DNA of 64,000 nt from Bacteroidota bacterium (GCA_029974985.1 JARKQC010000360.1:186001-250000); one strand, 5' to 3'; shown: positions 27,132 to 38,000, counted from the first letter of the stretch. The notes: generated by a model from the sequence alone, not told the origin. Translations and numbers: made by a program.

Positions 27132-27749
27132 ATGAATACAATAATTGATTTAAGTCATAGAATAGAAAATGAAATGCCCGTTTTCACTGGTGATAGAAAA
27201 GTTCTGCTCGAGCAGACTAATTTTATAAATATTAATGGAAACTCAAATTTTCGATTAGATAGCGAACTTCATATTGGTACACATATTGATTCGCCTGCTC
27301 ATTTTGTTTTTAATAGTAAAAATATTTCTGAAATCACTCTTAATAATTTTATTTCTAAAGCAATTATTATTAATGCTGAAAATAAAAAAATAATAGAAAG
27401 AAAAGATATTGAAAATTATAATATTCCAAAAGATTCGATTGTTGTTATTTATACAGAACATTATAAAAAATGGGGAAAAAAAGTATATTTTGAAAATTAT
27501 CCAATTCTATCAGAAAATTTAGCTTGGTATTTAGTTGAAAAAAAAATAAAAATGCTTTGTCTTGATACCCCATCTCCAGATACAGAGCCTTATTATGTGC
27601 ATAAAATTTTATTAAATAATGAAATTTTAATTGCAGAAAATCTTACAAATACAAGTAAATTACTAAATATTAATGATTTTACTATTTATGCAATTCCTTT
27701 AAATATTAGTTCTTGCGGCTCGCCAGCAAGAATTTTTGCAATGTATTAA
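27132..27749 (+). CDS. Cyclase family protein (kynurenine formamidase-like)
   Basis: 205 residues. The metal-binding signature of the cyclase superfamily is clear in ELHIGTHIDSPAHF, with family-like phrases IDLSHRIENEMPVFTGD at the N-terminus and LCLDTPSPDTEPYYVHK later. Members include kynurenine formamidase and other amidohydrolase-like enzymes; the substrate here cannot be told. The ATG at 27132 is chosen because AAGGAG lies six bases upstream; a longer frame exists but would run through the terminator. It converges with ispE with a 4-base gap. Confidence 0.82.
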   Translation: MNTIIDLSHRIENEMPVFTGDRKVLLEQTNFININGNSNFRLDSELHIGTHIDSPAHFVFNSKNISEITLNNFISKAIIINAENKKIIERKDIENYNIPKDSIVVIYTEHYKKWGKKVYFENYPILSENLAWYLVEKKIKMLCLDTPSPDTEPYYVHKILLNNEILIAENLTNTSKLLNINDFTIYAIPLNISSCGSPARIFAMY

Positions 27750-27753
27750 AATT

Positions 27754-28593
27754 TTATTCAGAAATAAAACAAAAATAATCTGGAAAATGCTTTTTTAATT
27801 CATTATTTGTAAATTCCTCAGGGAAAATTCCAAAAACAGTAGAACCCGAACCCGACATTAATGCAAATTCAGCGCCAATATCATAAAGTTTATTTTTAAC
27901 TCCTTTAATCTCGGGATGCATTTCAAATAATACATCTTCAAAATCATTAATTATTATATTTCTAAAAGTTTTAGGATTATTCTGATGTAGTTTTAATAGA
28001 TTTCTAAAATCAATCTCTGGTATTTCTTTCTCATCTCTATTTAACATTTTATATGCAACTGGAGTAGAAATATTAATGCCCGGATTAACAATAGCAATTT
28101 TATAATTTAGTAAAAAATTTATATTTGTAATAATTTCACCTCGACCTTTTCCAAGTGCCGCACGATGACCATGAAGGAAAAAAACACAATCAGAACCAAT
28201 CTGTGCTGCTAATTTTGTAAGCTCAAAGTGAGATAATTGCGTATTATATAAGCGATTTAATGCAATTAATGTATATGCCGCATTAGAACTTCCGCCGCCT
28301 AAACCGCTTCCAGCGGGTATGTTTTTCTTTAAAACTGCATTAAAACCCGATTTTATATTATTTTCTTCAAGAAAAAGTTTACCTGCTTTGTAAACTAAAT
28401 TATCCTCTATAGGGATATTCATTTCGGGTATTGTTATAATATTAATCGTTTCAGATTCAGAAAATTCTATTTCATCAAATAAATTAATAAGATAAAATAC
28501 AGTATTTATATTATGATATCCGTCTATTCTTCTATTTAATACTTGAAGACCAAAATTTATTTTTGAATATGCAAAATATTTCAATAAATTCAT
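27754..28593 (-). CDS. ispE: 4-diphosphocytidyl-2-C-methyl-D-erythritol kinase
   Basis: 279 residues. It phosphorylates CDP-methylerythritol in the MEP pathway of isoprenoid synthesis. GHMP kinase features are present: AYSKINFGLQVLNRRIDGYH at the N-terminus, the ATP loop PAGSGLGGGSSNAA, and the C-terminal ALMSGSGSTVFGIF. It stands alone on the minus strand. Identification is secure and shows that the organism makes isoprenoids by the MEP route. Confidence 0.96.
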   Translation of the reverse strand: MNLLKYFAYSKINFGLQVLNRRIDGYHNINTVFYLINLFDEIEFSESETINIITIPEMNIPIEDNLVYKAGKLFLEENNIKSGFNAVLKKNIPAGSGLGGGSSNAAYTLIALNRLYNTQLSHFELTKLAAQIGSDCVFFLHGHRAALGKGRGEIITNINFLLNYKIAIVNPGINISTPVAYKMLNRDEKEIPEIDFRNLLKLHQNNPKTFRNIIINDFEDVLFEMHPEIKGVKNKLYDIGAEFALMSGSGSTVFGIFPEEFTNNELKKHFPDYFCFISE

Positions 28594-28628
28594 ATTTTAA
28601 AAAAGTGTAATTTTCTAAAAAGTTTTAT

Positions 28629-28636
28629 CAAAAATA
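28629..28636 (-). promoter_or_regulatory. Possible -7 element upstream of ispE
   Basis: The minus strand reads TATTTTTG (TAnnTTTG) about 36 bases before the ispE start at 28593. No -33 element is evident at the right distance; low weight. Confidence 0.3.
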
Positions 28637-28645
28637 CAAAACTAT

Positions 28646-29395
28646 ATGGAATATAAAGTAGAAAATCAAAAATTAGTCAATATAAAGCAAGATTTTGAAC
28701 TAATTAATAATAAAAAAAGTGATAATACTACAAATAAAAAGCATAGCGAGGATATACCTTACTCACAGGAGGTAATTAGAAAAACAGTGCATTTAGTCTC
28801 TTTATCAATACCAATAATATATATTTATGTTGATCAGAAATTAGCATTATTTATATTGCTACCTATGGCTCTTATTGCTGTAACTCTCGATGTGCTAAGC
28901 AAAAAGCAAGGTTCTTTATCTGAAAAAATTATTATTGGTCTTTTTGGAAAAATGCTTCGAAAACACGAGCTTAATAATAAAGAAGTCCTGCTAAATGGAG
29001 CGTCTTGGGTTTTGATTAGCGCTTTTCTTACTGTATTGGTATTTCCTAAAATAATTGCAGTTGTTGCTTTTATTATATTGATTATATCTGATATTTCTGC
29101 CGCTTTGATTGGTAGAAAATGGGGAAAAACTAAACTCGGCACAAAATCTCTCGAAGGCACACTCGCATTTATGATTTCTGGCTTTTTAGTAGTACTTGTC
29201 ATTGGATATTTTTTTAATGGTGATTTAATTTATTATTTAGCAGGATTTTTTGGGTCTATAGTTGGTGGATTTGCCGAACTGTATGCTAAAGAACTAAAAT
29301 TAGATGATAATTTAAGTATTCCAATTGGAGTTGGCATAACGATGTTGTTTTTTGCTACTCTAATAAATAATTCTTTCCTACAAATGATGAACTAA
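28646..29395 (+). CDS. Diacylglycerol/polyprenol kinase family membrane protein
   Basis: 249 residues with about seven TM helices after a polar N-terminus of some 45 residues. Family phrases are EVIRKTVHLVSLSIPI, KEVLLNGASWVLI and ISDISAALIGRKWGKTKLG followed by KSLEGTLAFMISG, as in SEC59/DGK1/phytol kinase-type enzymes that use CTP to phosphorylate lipid alcohols. The substrate is not evident; polyprenol or dialkylglycerol is likely. It diverges from ispE with a short shared upstream region. Confidence 0.8.
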   Translation: MEYKVENQKLVNIKQDFELINNKKSDNTTNKKHSEDIPYSQEVIRKTVHLVSLSIPIIYIYVDQKLALFILLPMALIAVTLDVLSKKQGSLSEKIIIGLFGKMLRKHELNNKEVLLNGASWVLISAFLTVLVFPKIIAVVAFIILIISDISAALIGRKWGKTKLGTKSLEGTLAFMISGFLVVLVIGYFFNGDLIYYLAGFFGSIVGGFAELYAKELKLDDNLSIPIGVGITMLFFATLINNSFLQMMN

Positions 29396-29425
29396 TTTAT
29401 TTTTAATAAGAATTAAGAAAGTGAT

Positions 29426-29941
29426 ATGAAAACTCAAATTTATGTTATATCGGGGGTTATAATTGGTATTGTTTTATTTTTTTTATTTAATAATTTTTCA
29501 GAAGATAAATATAATATTGTTGATATTTATACAGATAGCACATCAAATGGTAAATACATTTTTATATTTACCGAAACAAAATCAACAGATTCGATTAAAA
29601 TGTTAAATTTTGCAAAAGAAATAAAATTTAAAGATAATTTATTAGATATGCCAGATAAAACACAAGCTTCGATTTTGACTATGTATTTTTATAATCCTAA
29701 AGATACATTATACTTAGATAATGACGTCCTTAAATCTTTACAAGGAAATTTTAAAAATAATCCTAAAATACTTGAGCGTATAAATTTTATTAAAGATGGC
29801 TGGCAATATATTGGACATAATGATAAAACTCTTACTTCCTTTGCTAGAGATACGATTTATAAGTCATTAGTTTTTGTTCCGAAACCGGGCTTTAAAGCAA
29901 GAGATATTATTTCGATTGGAAAAGGTGAGCATAATGATTGA
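29426..29941 (+). CDS. Hypothetical membrane-anchored protein
   Basis: 171 residues, not recognised. One N-terminal TM helix (about 5-23, YVISGVIIGIVLFFLF) is followed by a soluble part rich in Lys, Asp and aromatic residues, likely periplasmic. The end overlaps the start of the threonine aldolase gene by 8 bases, so both are translated from one message. No domain or active-site motif is visible. A role linked to the aldolase is not implied by the sequence. Confidence 0.65.
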   Translation: MKTQIYVISGVIIGIVLFFLFNNFSEDKYNIVDIYTDSTSNGKYIFIFTETKSTDSIKMLNFAKEIKFKDNLLDMPDKTQASILTMYFYNPKDTLYLDNDVLKSLQGNFKNNPKILERINFIKDGWQYIGHNDKTLTSFARDTIYKSLVFVPKPGFKARDIISIGKGEHND

Positions 29942-30974
29942 TTTGCGTAGTGATACAGTTACTGTGCCAAGCGACGAAATGAGACGCTATATGATGTATG
30001 CACAAGTTGGAGATGACGTTTATGGCGAAGACCCTTCGATAAATTTATTACAAGAAAAAGTTGCTGAATTATTTAATAAAGAATCTGCATTATTCGTTCC
30101 ATCTGGAACGATGAGCAATCAATTATCGTTAAAAGTTTTAACTGAAAGTGCCGACGAGGTGATAATTGAATCTAATGCACACGTTTTTTATTACGAAACA
30201 GCCGCACCATCTGTTATTTCTAATATCCAATTTTTCACAATTCCATCAGAAAATGGTGAAATGCCGATAAGTGAAGTCAAAAAAGCTATTCGCCCTGATA
30301 TTTATTATTTTCCTAAAACAAAAGCTGTTTTTATCGAAAATACTCATAATAGGCACGGTGGAGCAGTTATTTCCATTGATTATATTCGTGATTTACGTAA
30401 GTTATGTGATGAATACGGCTTATTTATGCATCTCGATGGAGCAAGAATCTGGAACGCTCATATTTCTACGGGTATATCTCTTGATGAATATGCTAAGTAT
30501 TTTGATACTATTTCCGTATGTTTGTCAAAGGGATTAGGCGCACCTGTCGGCTCGCTTATGGTATCTAATTCAGAATATATCAAAAAAGCACTTAAATGGA
30601 GAAAAATTTTAGGTGGCGGTATGAGACAAGCGGGTATTCTTGCTGCCGCTGGAATTTATGCAATCGAAAATAATTTAAAACTTATCGAAAAAGATCATAT
30701 AAATGCAAAGCGTTTTGCAAAATCTATTGCCGAAATGGATTACATTGATTGCAATTTAGATTCTGTACAAACTAATATTGTTATTTTTAAACTCGATGAT
30801 AAAATTAATGATACAGATTTTGTAAATGAATGTCAAAAACGCGGCTTGCTATTATCAACTGTTGGAGAAAATAAAATTAGAGCTGTTTTTCATTTACAAA
30901 TTAATGAAGAAAATACTTATAACTCACTTGATATAATTTATGATACAATTAATTATTTAACTGAAGGTAATTAA
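29934..30974 (+). CDS. ltaE: Low-specificity L-threonine aldolase
   Basis: 346 residues. This PLP enzyme cleaves threonine or allo-threonine to glycine and acetaldehyde. It starts IDLRSDTVTVPSDEMR, the family N-terminus, which fixes the ATG at 29934 inside the end of the previous gene. Further signatures are YGEDPSINLL, FVPSGTMSNQLS, HLDGARIWNAH and the PLP lysine in SVCLSKGLGAPVGS. The next gene follows with no gap. Identification is secure. Confidence 0.95.
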   Translation: MIDLRSDTVTVPSDEMRRYMMYAQVGDDVYGEDPSINLLQEKVAELFNKESALFVPSGTMSNQLSLKVLTESADEVIIESNAHVFYYETAAPSVISNIQFFTIPSENGEMPISEVKKAIRPDIYYFPKTKAVFIENTHNRHGGAVISIDYIRDLRKLCDEYGLFMHLDGARIWNAHISTGISLDEYAKYFDTISVCLSKGLGAPVGSLMVSNSEYIKKALKWRKILGGGMRQAGILAAAGIYAIENNLKLIEKDHINAKRFAKSIAEMDYIDCNLDSVQTNIVIFKLDDKINDTDFVNECQKRGLLLSTVGENKIRAVFHLQINEENTYNSLDIIYDTINYLTEGN

Positions 30975-31451
30975 ATGAAAAAATTTAATATTGATAAAAT
31001 AAAAAATGAATTAATAAAATACAAACATGAAAGTTTTGGGCAAGTAAAATTTAGCGATGTTGACTCTCATAAAGTAGTTCATAATGTACAATTTTTCTAT
31101 TATCTCGAATGGGCGAGAATTCAATATTTTGAATCAATTGGTATGCCTTACGATAATGAAACTTTTACCGAACACGACCTTGTCCTTATTGCACATAACG
31201 AAGCTGACTATCTAAATTCTTTATATTTAGCCGATAAATATAAAATTTTAACTCGAACAAGAAGAATCGGAAATTCATCTATTACATTAGATAATATTAT
31301 TATTAGAGAAAATGGAGATATTTGCGTTAAAGCAACAAGTACACTTGTTTTTTTAGATAGTAAAGAAAATAAATCTATGCGCATTCCAGATAAATACCGA
31401 AATAATATTCTCGAACTCGAAGGTGATTCGGTAGAAGTTGTTGAAAAATAA
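30975..31451 (+). CDS. Acyl-CoA thioesterase (4HBT hotdog fold)
   Basis: 158 residues. The 4-hydroxybenzoyl-CoA thioesterase pattern is visible in VKFSDVDSHKVVHNVQFFYY followed by LEWAR; an Asp in this motif is the usual catalytic residue. It likely hydrolyses an acyl-CoA or related thioester. The start is directly after the threonine aldolase stop, so it is co-transcribed. The substrate is unknown. Confidence 0.82.
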   Translation: MKKFNIDKIKNELIKYKHESFGQVKFSDVDSHKVVHNVQFFYYLEWARIQYFESIGMPYDNETFTEHDLVLIAHNEADYLNSLYLADKYKILTRTRRIGNSSITLDNIIIRENGDICVKATSTLVFLDSKENKSMRIPDKYRNNILELEGDSVEVVEK

Positions 31452-31704
31452 TATATTATAAAAAAAGGTAGGATAAGCGTCCTTGCTTGTCAAATATTAA
31501 ATGATTGGAGACAATGGTGCATACTCCATCGCCCCAGTTTTTTCAGATGCCATACATTATCTTCATTTATTACGTTTTTTTATTTTTTTCTTTTTTTTGA
31601 GTAGTTGGATATTTCCATTGTCCTCTGTATCTTTTTTATTCTCGACAAAGAGTTTCAGTAAATTCGTTATTAAAATAAAATTGCTTGATTGTAAAATAAT
31701 AATT
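31452..31704. other. Intergenic stretch without a convincing gene
   Basis: Between the thioesterase and the terminator of the converging peptidase. A short open frame starting at 31501 on the plus strand becomes a run of Phe and Leu from T-tracts and lacks an RBS, so I do not call it. A small imperfect hairpin lies at about 31469-31492. Nothing else stands out. Confidence 0.5.
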
Positions 31705-31745
31705 ATAAAAAAAACTGCCCATAATATGTTAATTTATAAGCAGTT
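31705..31745 (-). terminator. Terminator of the subtilase gene
   Basis: On the minus strand AACTGC...GCAGTT with an extended stem (31734-31745 with 31713-31724, 12 pairs including two G-U) is followed by a run of eight T. It lies about 45 bases after the peptidase stop. Confidence 0.78.
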
Positions 31746-31790
31746 AAGAAAAAGTAATTAACTTGTATATTGATTTAAATTATCTTAATA

Positions 31791-34685
31791 TCATTTTAGT
31801 AAAATTTTCTGCTCAAAAACAGTGTTTTTATTAATATTATCAATAAAATCAATCTCTCCAAACGTATTAAAACCGTCGGGCGACACTAATAATGTGCTAT
31901 TTGTAGAGAATTTAATATCATTCCAAACACTTGGATAAAGTGTAAAATTATATGAATCAAATTTTAAATAATTTGGATTTTTATAATAATATTGCTCTTC
32001 AAAATCAAATATCCAAGGCGAATTTTCAAATTCAACATCAGTAAATCCAGCTTCTAATTCAATTCTATAATTTCCAGCTTTTGGTGGGTAAAATGTTACT
32101 TGTCTAGTTTTGCGGCTAAAACCGTCAGAAACGATAGACTCACCATTTTCATTAAATATATTAAACGCAATATCAGTTGTTTTATTAAATTCATTATTAT
32201 CCATATCTACTGTGAATGTGCATTTAGCAATATCATCAGCGATACGTATATTTTTTACATATACGGACCTTCCTTGATGTTTAACATTTGATTTTGAACA
32301 ATATCCCGAAATTTTTCCCGATATTTGTCCAGAGATAGCATTTTCACTAAAATTCATTAATTTGAACTCAGCACTTGGCTTATCACCAGCAGTAAAATTA
32401 AGTTTGCTAATTATATTTGGTTTGCTATCAAACATAAAAAATTGAATTTTAACATCAAAATAACTATCATTTAAAGCAAGATAATTCGAGCAACCCATAA
32501 GCTCCCAAGTTCCGTGCATTAATTTATCTTTATCTATATTAAGTATGATTTCTTTGCGAAGTTTTTCATCTGTTGATGGAATCATCATAATTTTATTACC
32601 ATCTGGATTGAATAAATAAGCAATAAGGTTAAAATTCTTATTCTCGACGGGTGATATTTTTATTAATACAGAGCTTGCGCCAACGGGAGTTTCAAAGAAA
32701 ATTCGTTTTATATCGCCAATTTCGACTTTTTCCTGTTTTATAAATTGCGTATAATTATTTTCAGCAGTAAATTTATATGGTATTACGATATTTGCTTGAA
32801 CTTCAAAATCTGCATAATTACTTCCCTCTTCACCTTTTGGCTTTGCAACTATCCGACCTTCGTAAATTCCCGGTTTTGTTAATTTTGACTCATCATAAAT
32901 TAAAGAAAAATAAGCACCTAATTCGCCTCGAAGATAAATTTCATTTTTATCTGTTTTTAACCAATTTACATCACTACTTAAATTGAAAGCACGATAAAAA
33001 TTATGCTTCAACTCAGCGTCTAAATTATCATAAAAAATTGGTTTTACACTTACAAATTGTTTTTCGTTTGAGCGTGGAAAGTATCCCCCGGATTTCCAAA
33101 ACGCAACATTACCTTTTTTATCGGGATAGAAAGTGTTTGTAGTTTCAATTGTGTAATCAACGGCCTTTTCGTACTCTTTTCTTTCGGATAATAATTTAAG
33201 TAAATTATAAGAATTAGGGATATTAACTAATCCAAATCCTTGGTCAGAATTTAGATAATTATCGAGTGGTTTAGCGGCATATTTTATAGCTTTTTTAATC
33301 ATTGCACCATTTACTTTTAAATTGCTTTGTTCTGCGGCACTGAAAAGTACTGCGGCGGCACCAGCAACTTGTGGGCAAGCCATACTTGTTCCCCAAAAAG
33401 CATCGCCAGTTTCAAAATTAGGTACCGATGATGATGCACCGCCCGGAGCGATTACATCTGGTTTGTTACACTCAGCACCACGAGAGCTAAAATGAGTAAT
33501 CCAAGGTTTGTTTCTTAAAGAACCATATAGATTTTTCAACACATCTACGGGCAACATCGCACCAACAGAAATGATATTATTTGCACCCGATGGATTACCA
33601 GTTGAATTAATACCCGGTCCGCTATTTCCATTAGAAGTTACAACAACGATATTTGGATTTTCCAAAACATAATTATCAAGAAATTTATCTATTTCGCTTC
33701 GTCCCGGTTCCTCAGAACCAATTCCATAACTCATAGAAAAAACACCATATTTTATTCCTGATTCTTTAAGAAAATCAATAGCATATTCATAAGCTTTTTT
33801 CATTGCCGAACTTGTTGTTGCACCACCCGAAAGTAAATTTGAGCCAATTTTTAGTGATACAACATAAGCACCAGGAGCTATACCATTATAATTTTTTTGA
33901 TTATAGATTTCATAACCACTTGCTATACCAGCACAATGAGTACCATGCGAACCGTCGCATGGGTTTATTACCATTTTTTTTGAATCAGGCGAAATATTTG
34001 CTGACATAACAACAACAGGTCTTCGTCCTTTTTCACCCGAATAAAAATTAAAATAATCAAGATTGTATTTATAATTAAAGCGAGCTTGCTCGTCATCAAT
34101 AGCACCATTCAAATTTTCATCAACATAATAAACCCACTGCTCAGAGCAGACTTTGGGCTTAATTAATCCTTTAAAATTATTATAAATATCTTGAGTAATT
34201 TCAATTTTGAAAGCAATGATTACAAATTTATCATCTTTTTTTCCGTTCGAATTCAAATCTTTAACAACTGAATTTTTAAAATGCTTATTTTCATCAATTA
34301 TAGCATAATAATATTTTTTATCAATTGCTTGATATTTTAGATTGTTAAGTCCAGAAATTCTTATATCGCCCGCTTTAAAATATTCAATATTATTATATTT
34401 CTCAAATTCTGCTTCTTTAAGATTAAAAACTAATTGATTAGAAAAATCCTGCATATCAATAACTTTCGGTTTTCCCGTAGAAGTATTGATTAATCCCGGT
34501 ATAGAGGGGTCAACTGAGTTATCGAGAACGAAAATCACAACACCGCGACCGTCATATTCTGGATTTGCTTTAATAAAGTCGTATGCTCCCATTGCTTTAA
34601 TATCAAGAAATGGAAATGTATTATCTTGCGAATATAAATTTGTACAAAGTAGCAAAAAAATATAAAAAATTATGTGTTTCTTCAA
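31791..34685 (-). CDS. Secreted S8 family serine peptidase, tripeptidyl-peptidase II-like
   Basis: About 964 residues. The subtilisin triad is complete: Asp in VVIFVLDNSVDPS, His in DGSHGTHCAGIA and Ser in GTSMACPQVAGA. The Asp region (LDNSVDPSIPGL) and a long insert of about 190 residues between Asp and His resemble tripeptidyl peptidase II rather than classical subtilisin. A signal peptide (KKHIIFYIFLLLCTNLYS) points to export. After the peptidase domain come about 500 beta-rich residues. The TTG at 34685 is preferred because GGAG lies nine bases upstream; the frame opens at 34700. No T9SS tail is evident at the C-terminus. Confidence 0.85.
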   Translation of the reverse strand: MKKHIIFYIFLLLCTNLYSQDNTFPFLDIKAMGAYDFIKANPEYDGRGVVIFVLDNSVDPSIPGLINTSTGKPKVIDMQDFSNQLVFNLKEAEFEKYNNIEYFKAGDIRISGLNNLKYQAIDKKYYYAIIDENKHFKNSVVKDLNSNGKKDDKFVIIAFKIEITQDIYNNFKGLIKPKVCSEQWVYYVDENLNGAIDDEQARFNYKYNLDYFNFYSGEKGRRPVVVMSANISPDSKKMVINPCDGSHGTHCAGIASGYEIYNQKNYNGIAPGAYVVSLKIGSNLLSGGATTSSAMKKAYEYAIDFLKESGIKYGVFSMSYGIGSEEPGRSEIDKFLDNYVLENPNIVVVTSNGNSGPGINSTGNPSGANNIISVGAMLPVDVLKNLYGSLRNKPWITHFSSRGAECNKPDVIAPGGASSSVPNFETGDAFWGTSMACPQVAGAAAVLFSAAEQSNLKVNGAMIKKAIKYAAKPLDNYLNSDQGFGLVNIPNSYNLLKLLSERKEYEKAVDYTIETTNTFYPDKKGNVAFWKSGGYFPRSNEKQFVSVKPIFYDNLDAELKHNFYRAFNLSSDVNWLKTDKNEIYLRGELGAYFSLIYDESKLTKPGIYEGRIVAKPKGEEGSNYADFEVQANIVIPYKFTAENNYTQFIKQEKVEIGDIKRIFFETPVGASSVLIKISPVENKNFNLIAYLFNPDGNKIMMIPSTDEKLRKEIILNIDKDKLMHGTWELMGCSNYLALNDSYFDVKIQFFMFDSKPNIISKLNFTAGDKPSAEFKLMNFSENAISGQISGKISGYCSKSNVKHQGRSVYVKNIRIADDIAKCTFTVDMDNNEFNKTTDIAFNIFNENGESIVSDGFSRKTRQVTFYPPKAGNYRIELEAGFTDVEFENSPWIFDFEEQYYYKNPNYLKFDSYNFTLYPSVWNDIKFSTNSTLLVSPDGFNTFGEIDFIDNINKNTVFEQKILLK

Positions 34686-35074
34686 TTCCTTACACTCCAA
34701 TTAAAAATGGCTAATTAAATTTTTACAAAAATATTAAAATTAACTCAAAAATTAGAATAGAAAATGCTCTTAAATAGTTATAAACAAGATATTAGATTAG
34801 TAATTGAGAAAAATGCTACTAATTTGAAAGCAAGAAAGAAAATATAATTTGATGTTTTTGATAGAATGAAAAAATCATACTATTAGAGGTAGAAATGCTC
34901 GAATAATTCACTCTCACTAACAAACTCTATAATGAACTGTATTTTCACAATATTTTAAACTAATAGAATGTATTATTTAGGTTTAATTTACATTAATTAA
35001 AGTAAAAAAAAGTCTTAATTAATTTTTAAATAGTTACTTTTGTAGATGTTTAAGATTAATATTATATATTCACA
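34686..35074. other. Divergent intergenic region
   Basis: About 390 AT-rich bases between the peptidase and the restriction-modification gene, both transcribed away from it. Apart from the promoter-like element at 35035-35042 I see no gene, repeat or strong hairpin. Confidence 0.6.
35035..35042 (+). promoter_or_regulatory. -7 element upstream of the restriction-modification gene
   Basis: TACTTTTG matches TAnnTTTG exactly, 32 bases before the ATG at 35075. A -33 element is not clear. Confidence 0.42.
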
Positions 35075-38000
35075 ATGGAAAAAATGTTTCAAAATTATTA
35101 CGAAAATATAAAATTAGAATACGAAAACGTAAATGAAAATTCCGAACATACTTTTCGTACTTATTTTCAGAATTTTTTAATTGATTTTGAAAAACAATTT
35201 TCTAAACGTGATTTATTAATTAAGCACGAACCATTAAATGTCGGCAATTATGGCAGACCCGATTTCAAAATTACTACAAACTATTTACTAACTATTGGAT
35301 TAATCGAAACTAAAAAAATTGGCGATAATTTAATAGATATTCTTAAATCTGATCAAATTATTAAATATTCCGAGCTTTCAGAAAATATTATTTTAACAGA
35401 TTATCTCAATTTTTATTTATTGAAAAATGGTGAAGTAGTTAGATATGTAAATTTATTCACAGAATTTGATTTAAGTAAGAAAAAATTTAAAGTTTCGGAA
35501 TCTAATATTAGCCAGCTTACTAATTTATTAATTGAATTTTTTTCTGCTGAACCCGAGACAATTGTTACAGTAGATGATTTAGCAAAGAAATTATCACACA
35601 AAGCTATATTCTTAAGAGAATTTAGTAAGGAAAATTTAGCAACTTATAAAGAAAGTAGCACCAATCGCTTATATGCTATGTATGAGGTTTTTCGTGATAC
35701 ACTTCTTCCATCACTCGAAACAGATTATTTCTCAGATATTTACGCACAAACAATTACTTATGGCTTATTTCTTGGTGGTTTGAATTGTAATAGTACAAAA
35801 GATGAATTAAATAGATATACCGCATATTCATTAATGCCCAATTCTTTTTCGTTAATTAAAGAGTTGTTTCACAATCTTGATGATTTTCCAAAAGAAGTAG
35901 TATGGGCATTAGATGAAATTTTGACTATTTTGAAAGTTACTGATTATGCCGCAATAAAACACGAATTTGCTGAATATAGGAACAAAGAAAAAGGTTTTCG
36001 CGACCCATTTATTTATTTTTATGAGGATTTTCTCAAGCAATACGATAAGACGCAAAGAGAATTAAGAGGAGTATATTACACCCCCGAATCAGTAGTTTCA
36101 TATATAATTCGCTCAATCGAGGAAATTCTTAAAGATACTTTTGGTTTAAAAGAAGGCTATATAAATGATAGGGTAACGGTACTTGATTTTGCTTGCGGAA
36201 CGGGAACATTTTTGCTAAATGTATTTAAGCAAGCATTAGAGAAAGCAAATATTTATGGTGATAAGAGTTTTATTTCAAAATTACTAAATGATAAATTAAT
36301 AAAGCGTTTTTATGGTTTTGAATTAATGGTTGCTCCTTATGTAGTTGCCCACCTGAAAATATCTGAGTTCCTAAAAGAGCAAGGTTGTGAAATTTTTGAA
36401 GGTAATAGATTAAGCGTATATCTTACAAATACATTAAGCAATAATGAACCAAAGCCTTTCCCTTTTATGCCTCATTTATCTTTCGAAAGTAAAGAAGCTA
36501 ATCGAAAAAAAAATGAAGATGTATTAGTGGTGGTTGGAAACCCGCCATATTCAGGACATTCTGCAAATAAGGGTGCTTTGATAGATGATTTTGTAAAGGA
36601 TTATTTTATTTCTGATGGTAAACCACTAAAAGAACGCAATCCAAAATGGCTAAATGATGATTATGTTAAATTTATTAGATTTGCACAATGGAAAATGAGC
36701 AAATTAGAGCAGGGTGTTGTCGGAATAATTACCAATCATAGTTATTTGGATAATCCAACGTTTAGAGGAATGCGTGAATCTTTATTAAATTCATTTAATG
36801 AGATTTATATAATTGATTTACACGGAAATTCTAAAAAATTAGAAAAATCTCCAGACGGCTCGCCCGACCAAAATGTATTTGAAATTCAACAAGGCGTTTC
36901 AATAGCAATTTTTGTTAAAACTGAGTTGAAACCAAAGAATTGTAAGATATTTTATAAAGATATTTATGGTAATAAGGAAGCAAAGAAATCATATTTAGAT
37001 AGTATTGTTAAAAGCACTACTGATTGGGAAGAAATCTATCCCGATAAGCCTTATTATTTATTTAAACCACAGAATAAGAAATTAAGAAAACAATATAATA
37101 AATTTTTATCTATAAATGATATTTTTGATAAAAGTAGTGTAGGAGTCGTAACAGCAAGAGATAATTTTACTATTGATTTCAATAAAGAAAAATTATGGAA
37201 AAGAATTGATGAGTTTAGAAATTTAAAAATTGATGATTATGATATTAGAAGATTATTTAATTTAAAAGATAATTCAAAATTCAAATTAAGCGAATCAAGA
37301 AAAAATATAAATTCTTATGATATAAAAACTTATAATTCAAAATTTTCACAAATAAATTATCGCCCGTTTGATATACTCTTTATTTATTATGATGACAATG
37401 TAATCGAGAGAATGCGTAAAGATATAATGGTGAATTTACAACAAGATAATATAGCATTGATAAGCTCGAGGATTGTTAAATATCAATATTTTGCACAATG
37501 TTTTATATCTAAATATATAAATGATGCGTCGCATTTAGCAACAAATACAGCTTCGAGTTCTTATTGTTTTCCGCTTTATATTTTAAAAAATGGTGTGGAA
37601 AAGATATTTTTTGGAGTAAGCGAACCCAAAGCAACTTATGATGATACGCAAGAAGATAAATTACACAAAGTCGAGAATTTTAAACCAGAATTTAGAAAAT
37701 TTTTAAATAAAAAATATCCAGTTTTAAAAGACTATTCTCCAGAGGAAATTCTTGGATATATTTATGCTATTTTACATAGTAATAAATATAGAAATAAATA
37801 TCTTGAATTTCTTAAAATTGATTTTCCACGCATTCCTTTTATTGATTCATATCAAGTTTTTGAAGAATTATCAGAAATTGGTTGGAAATTAATTCAGTAT
37901 CATTTGCAAAACGAAAATCCAAAAACTTATCTTTGTAGATTTTTAGGCGATAGCGATAATTTTAAAGTTGAAAAAGTAGAAAGAAAAGATGGCAAAGTAT

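Noticed and set aside
31560-31730. Minus-strand small membrane ORF (hydrophobic then Lys-rich)
   Set aside because: No start codon, and its upstream end lies in the terminator hairpin of the peptidase gene.
31501-31761. Small open frame downstream of the thioesterase
   Set aside because: Phe/Leu-rich because of T-tracts, no RBS, and it runs into a terminator for the opposite strand.
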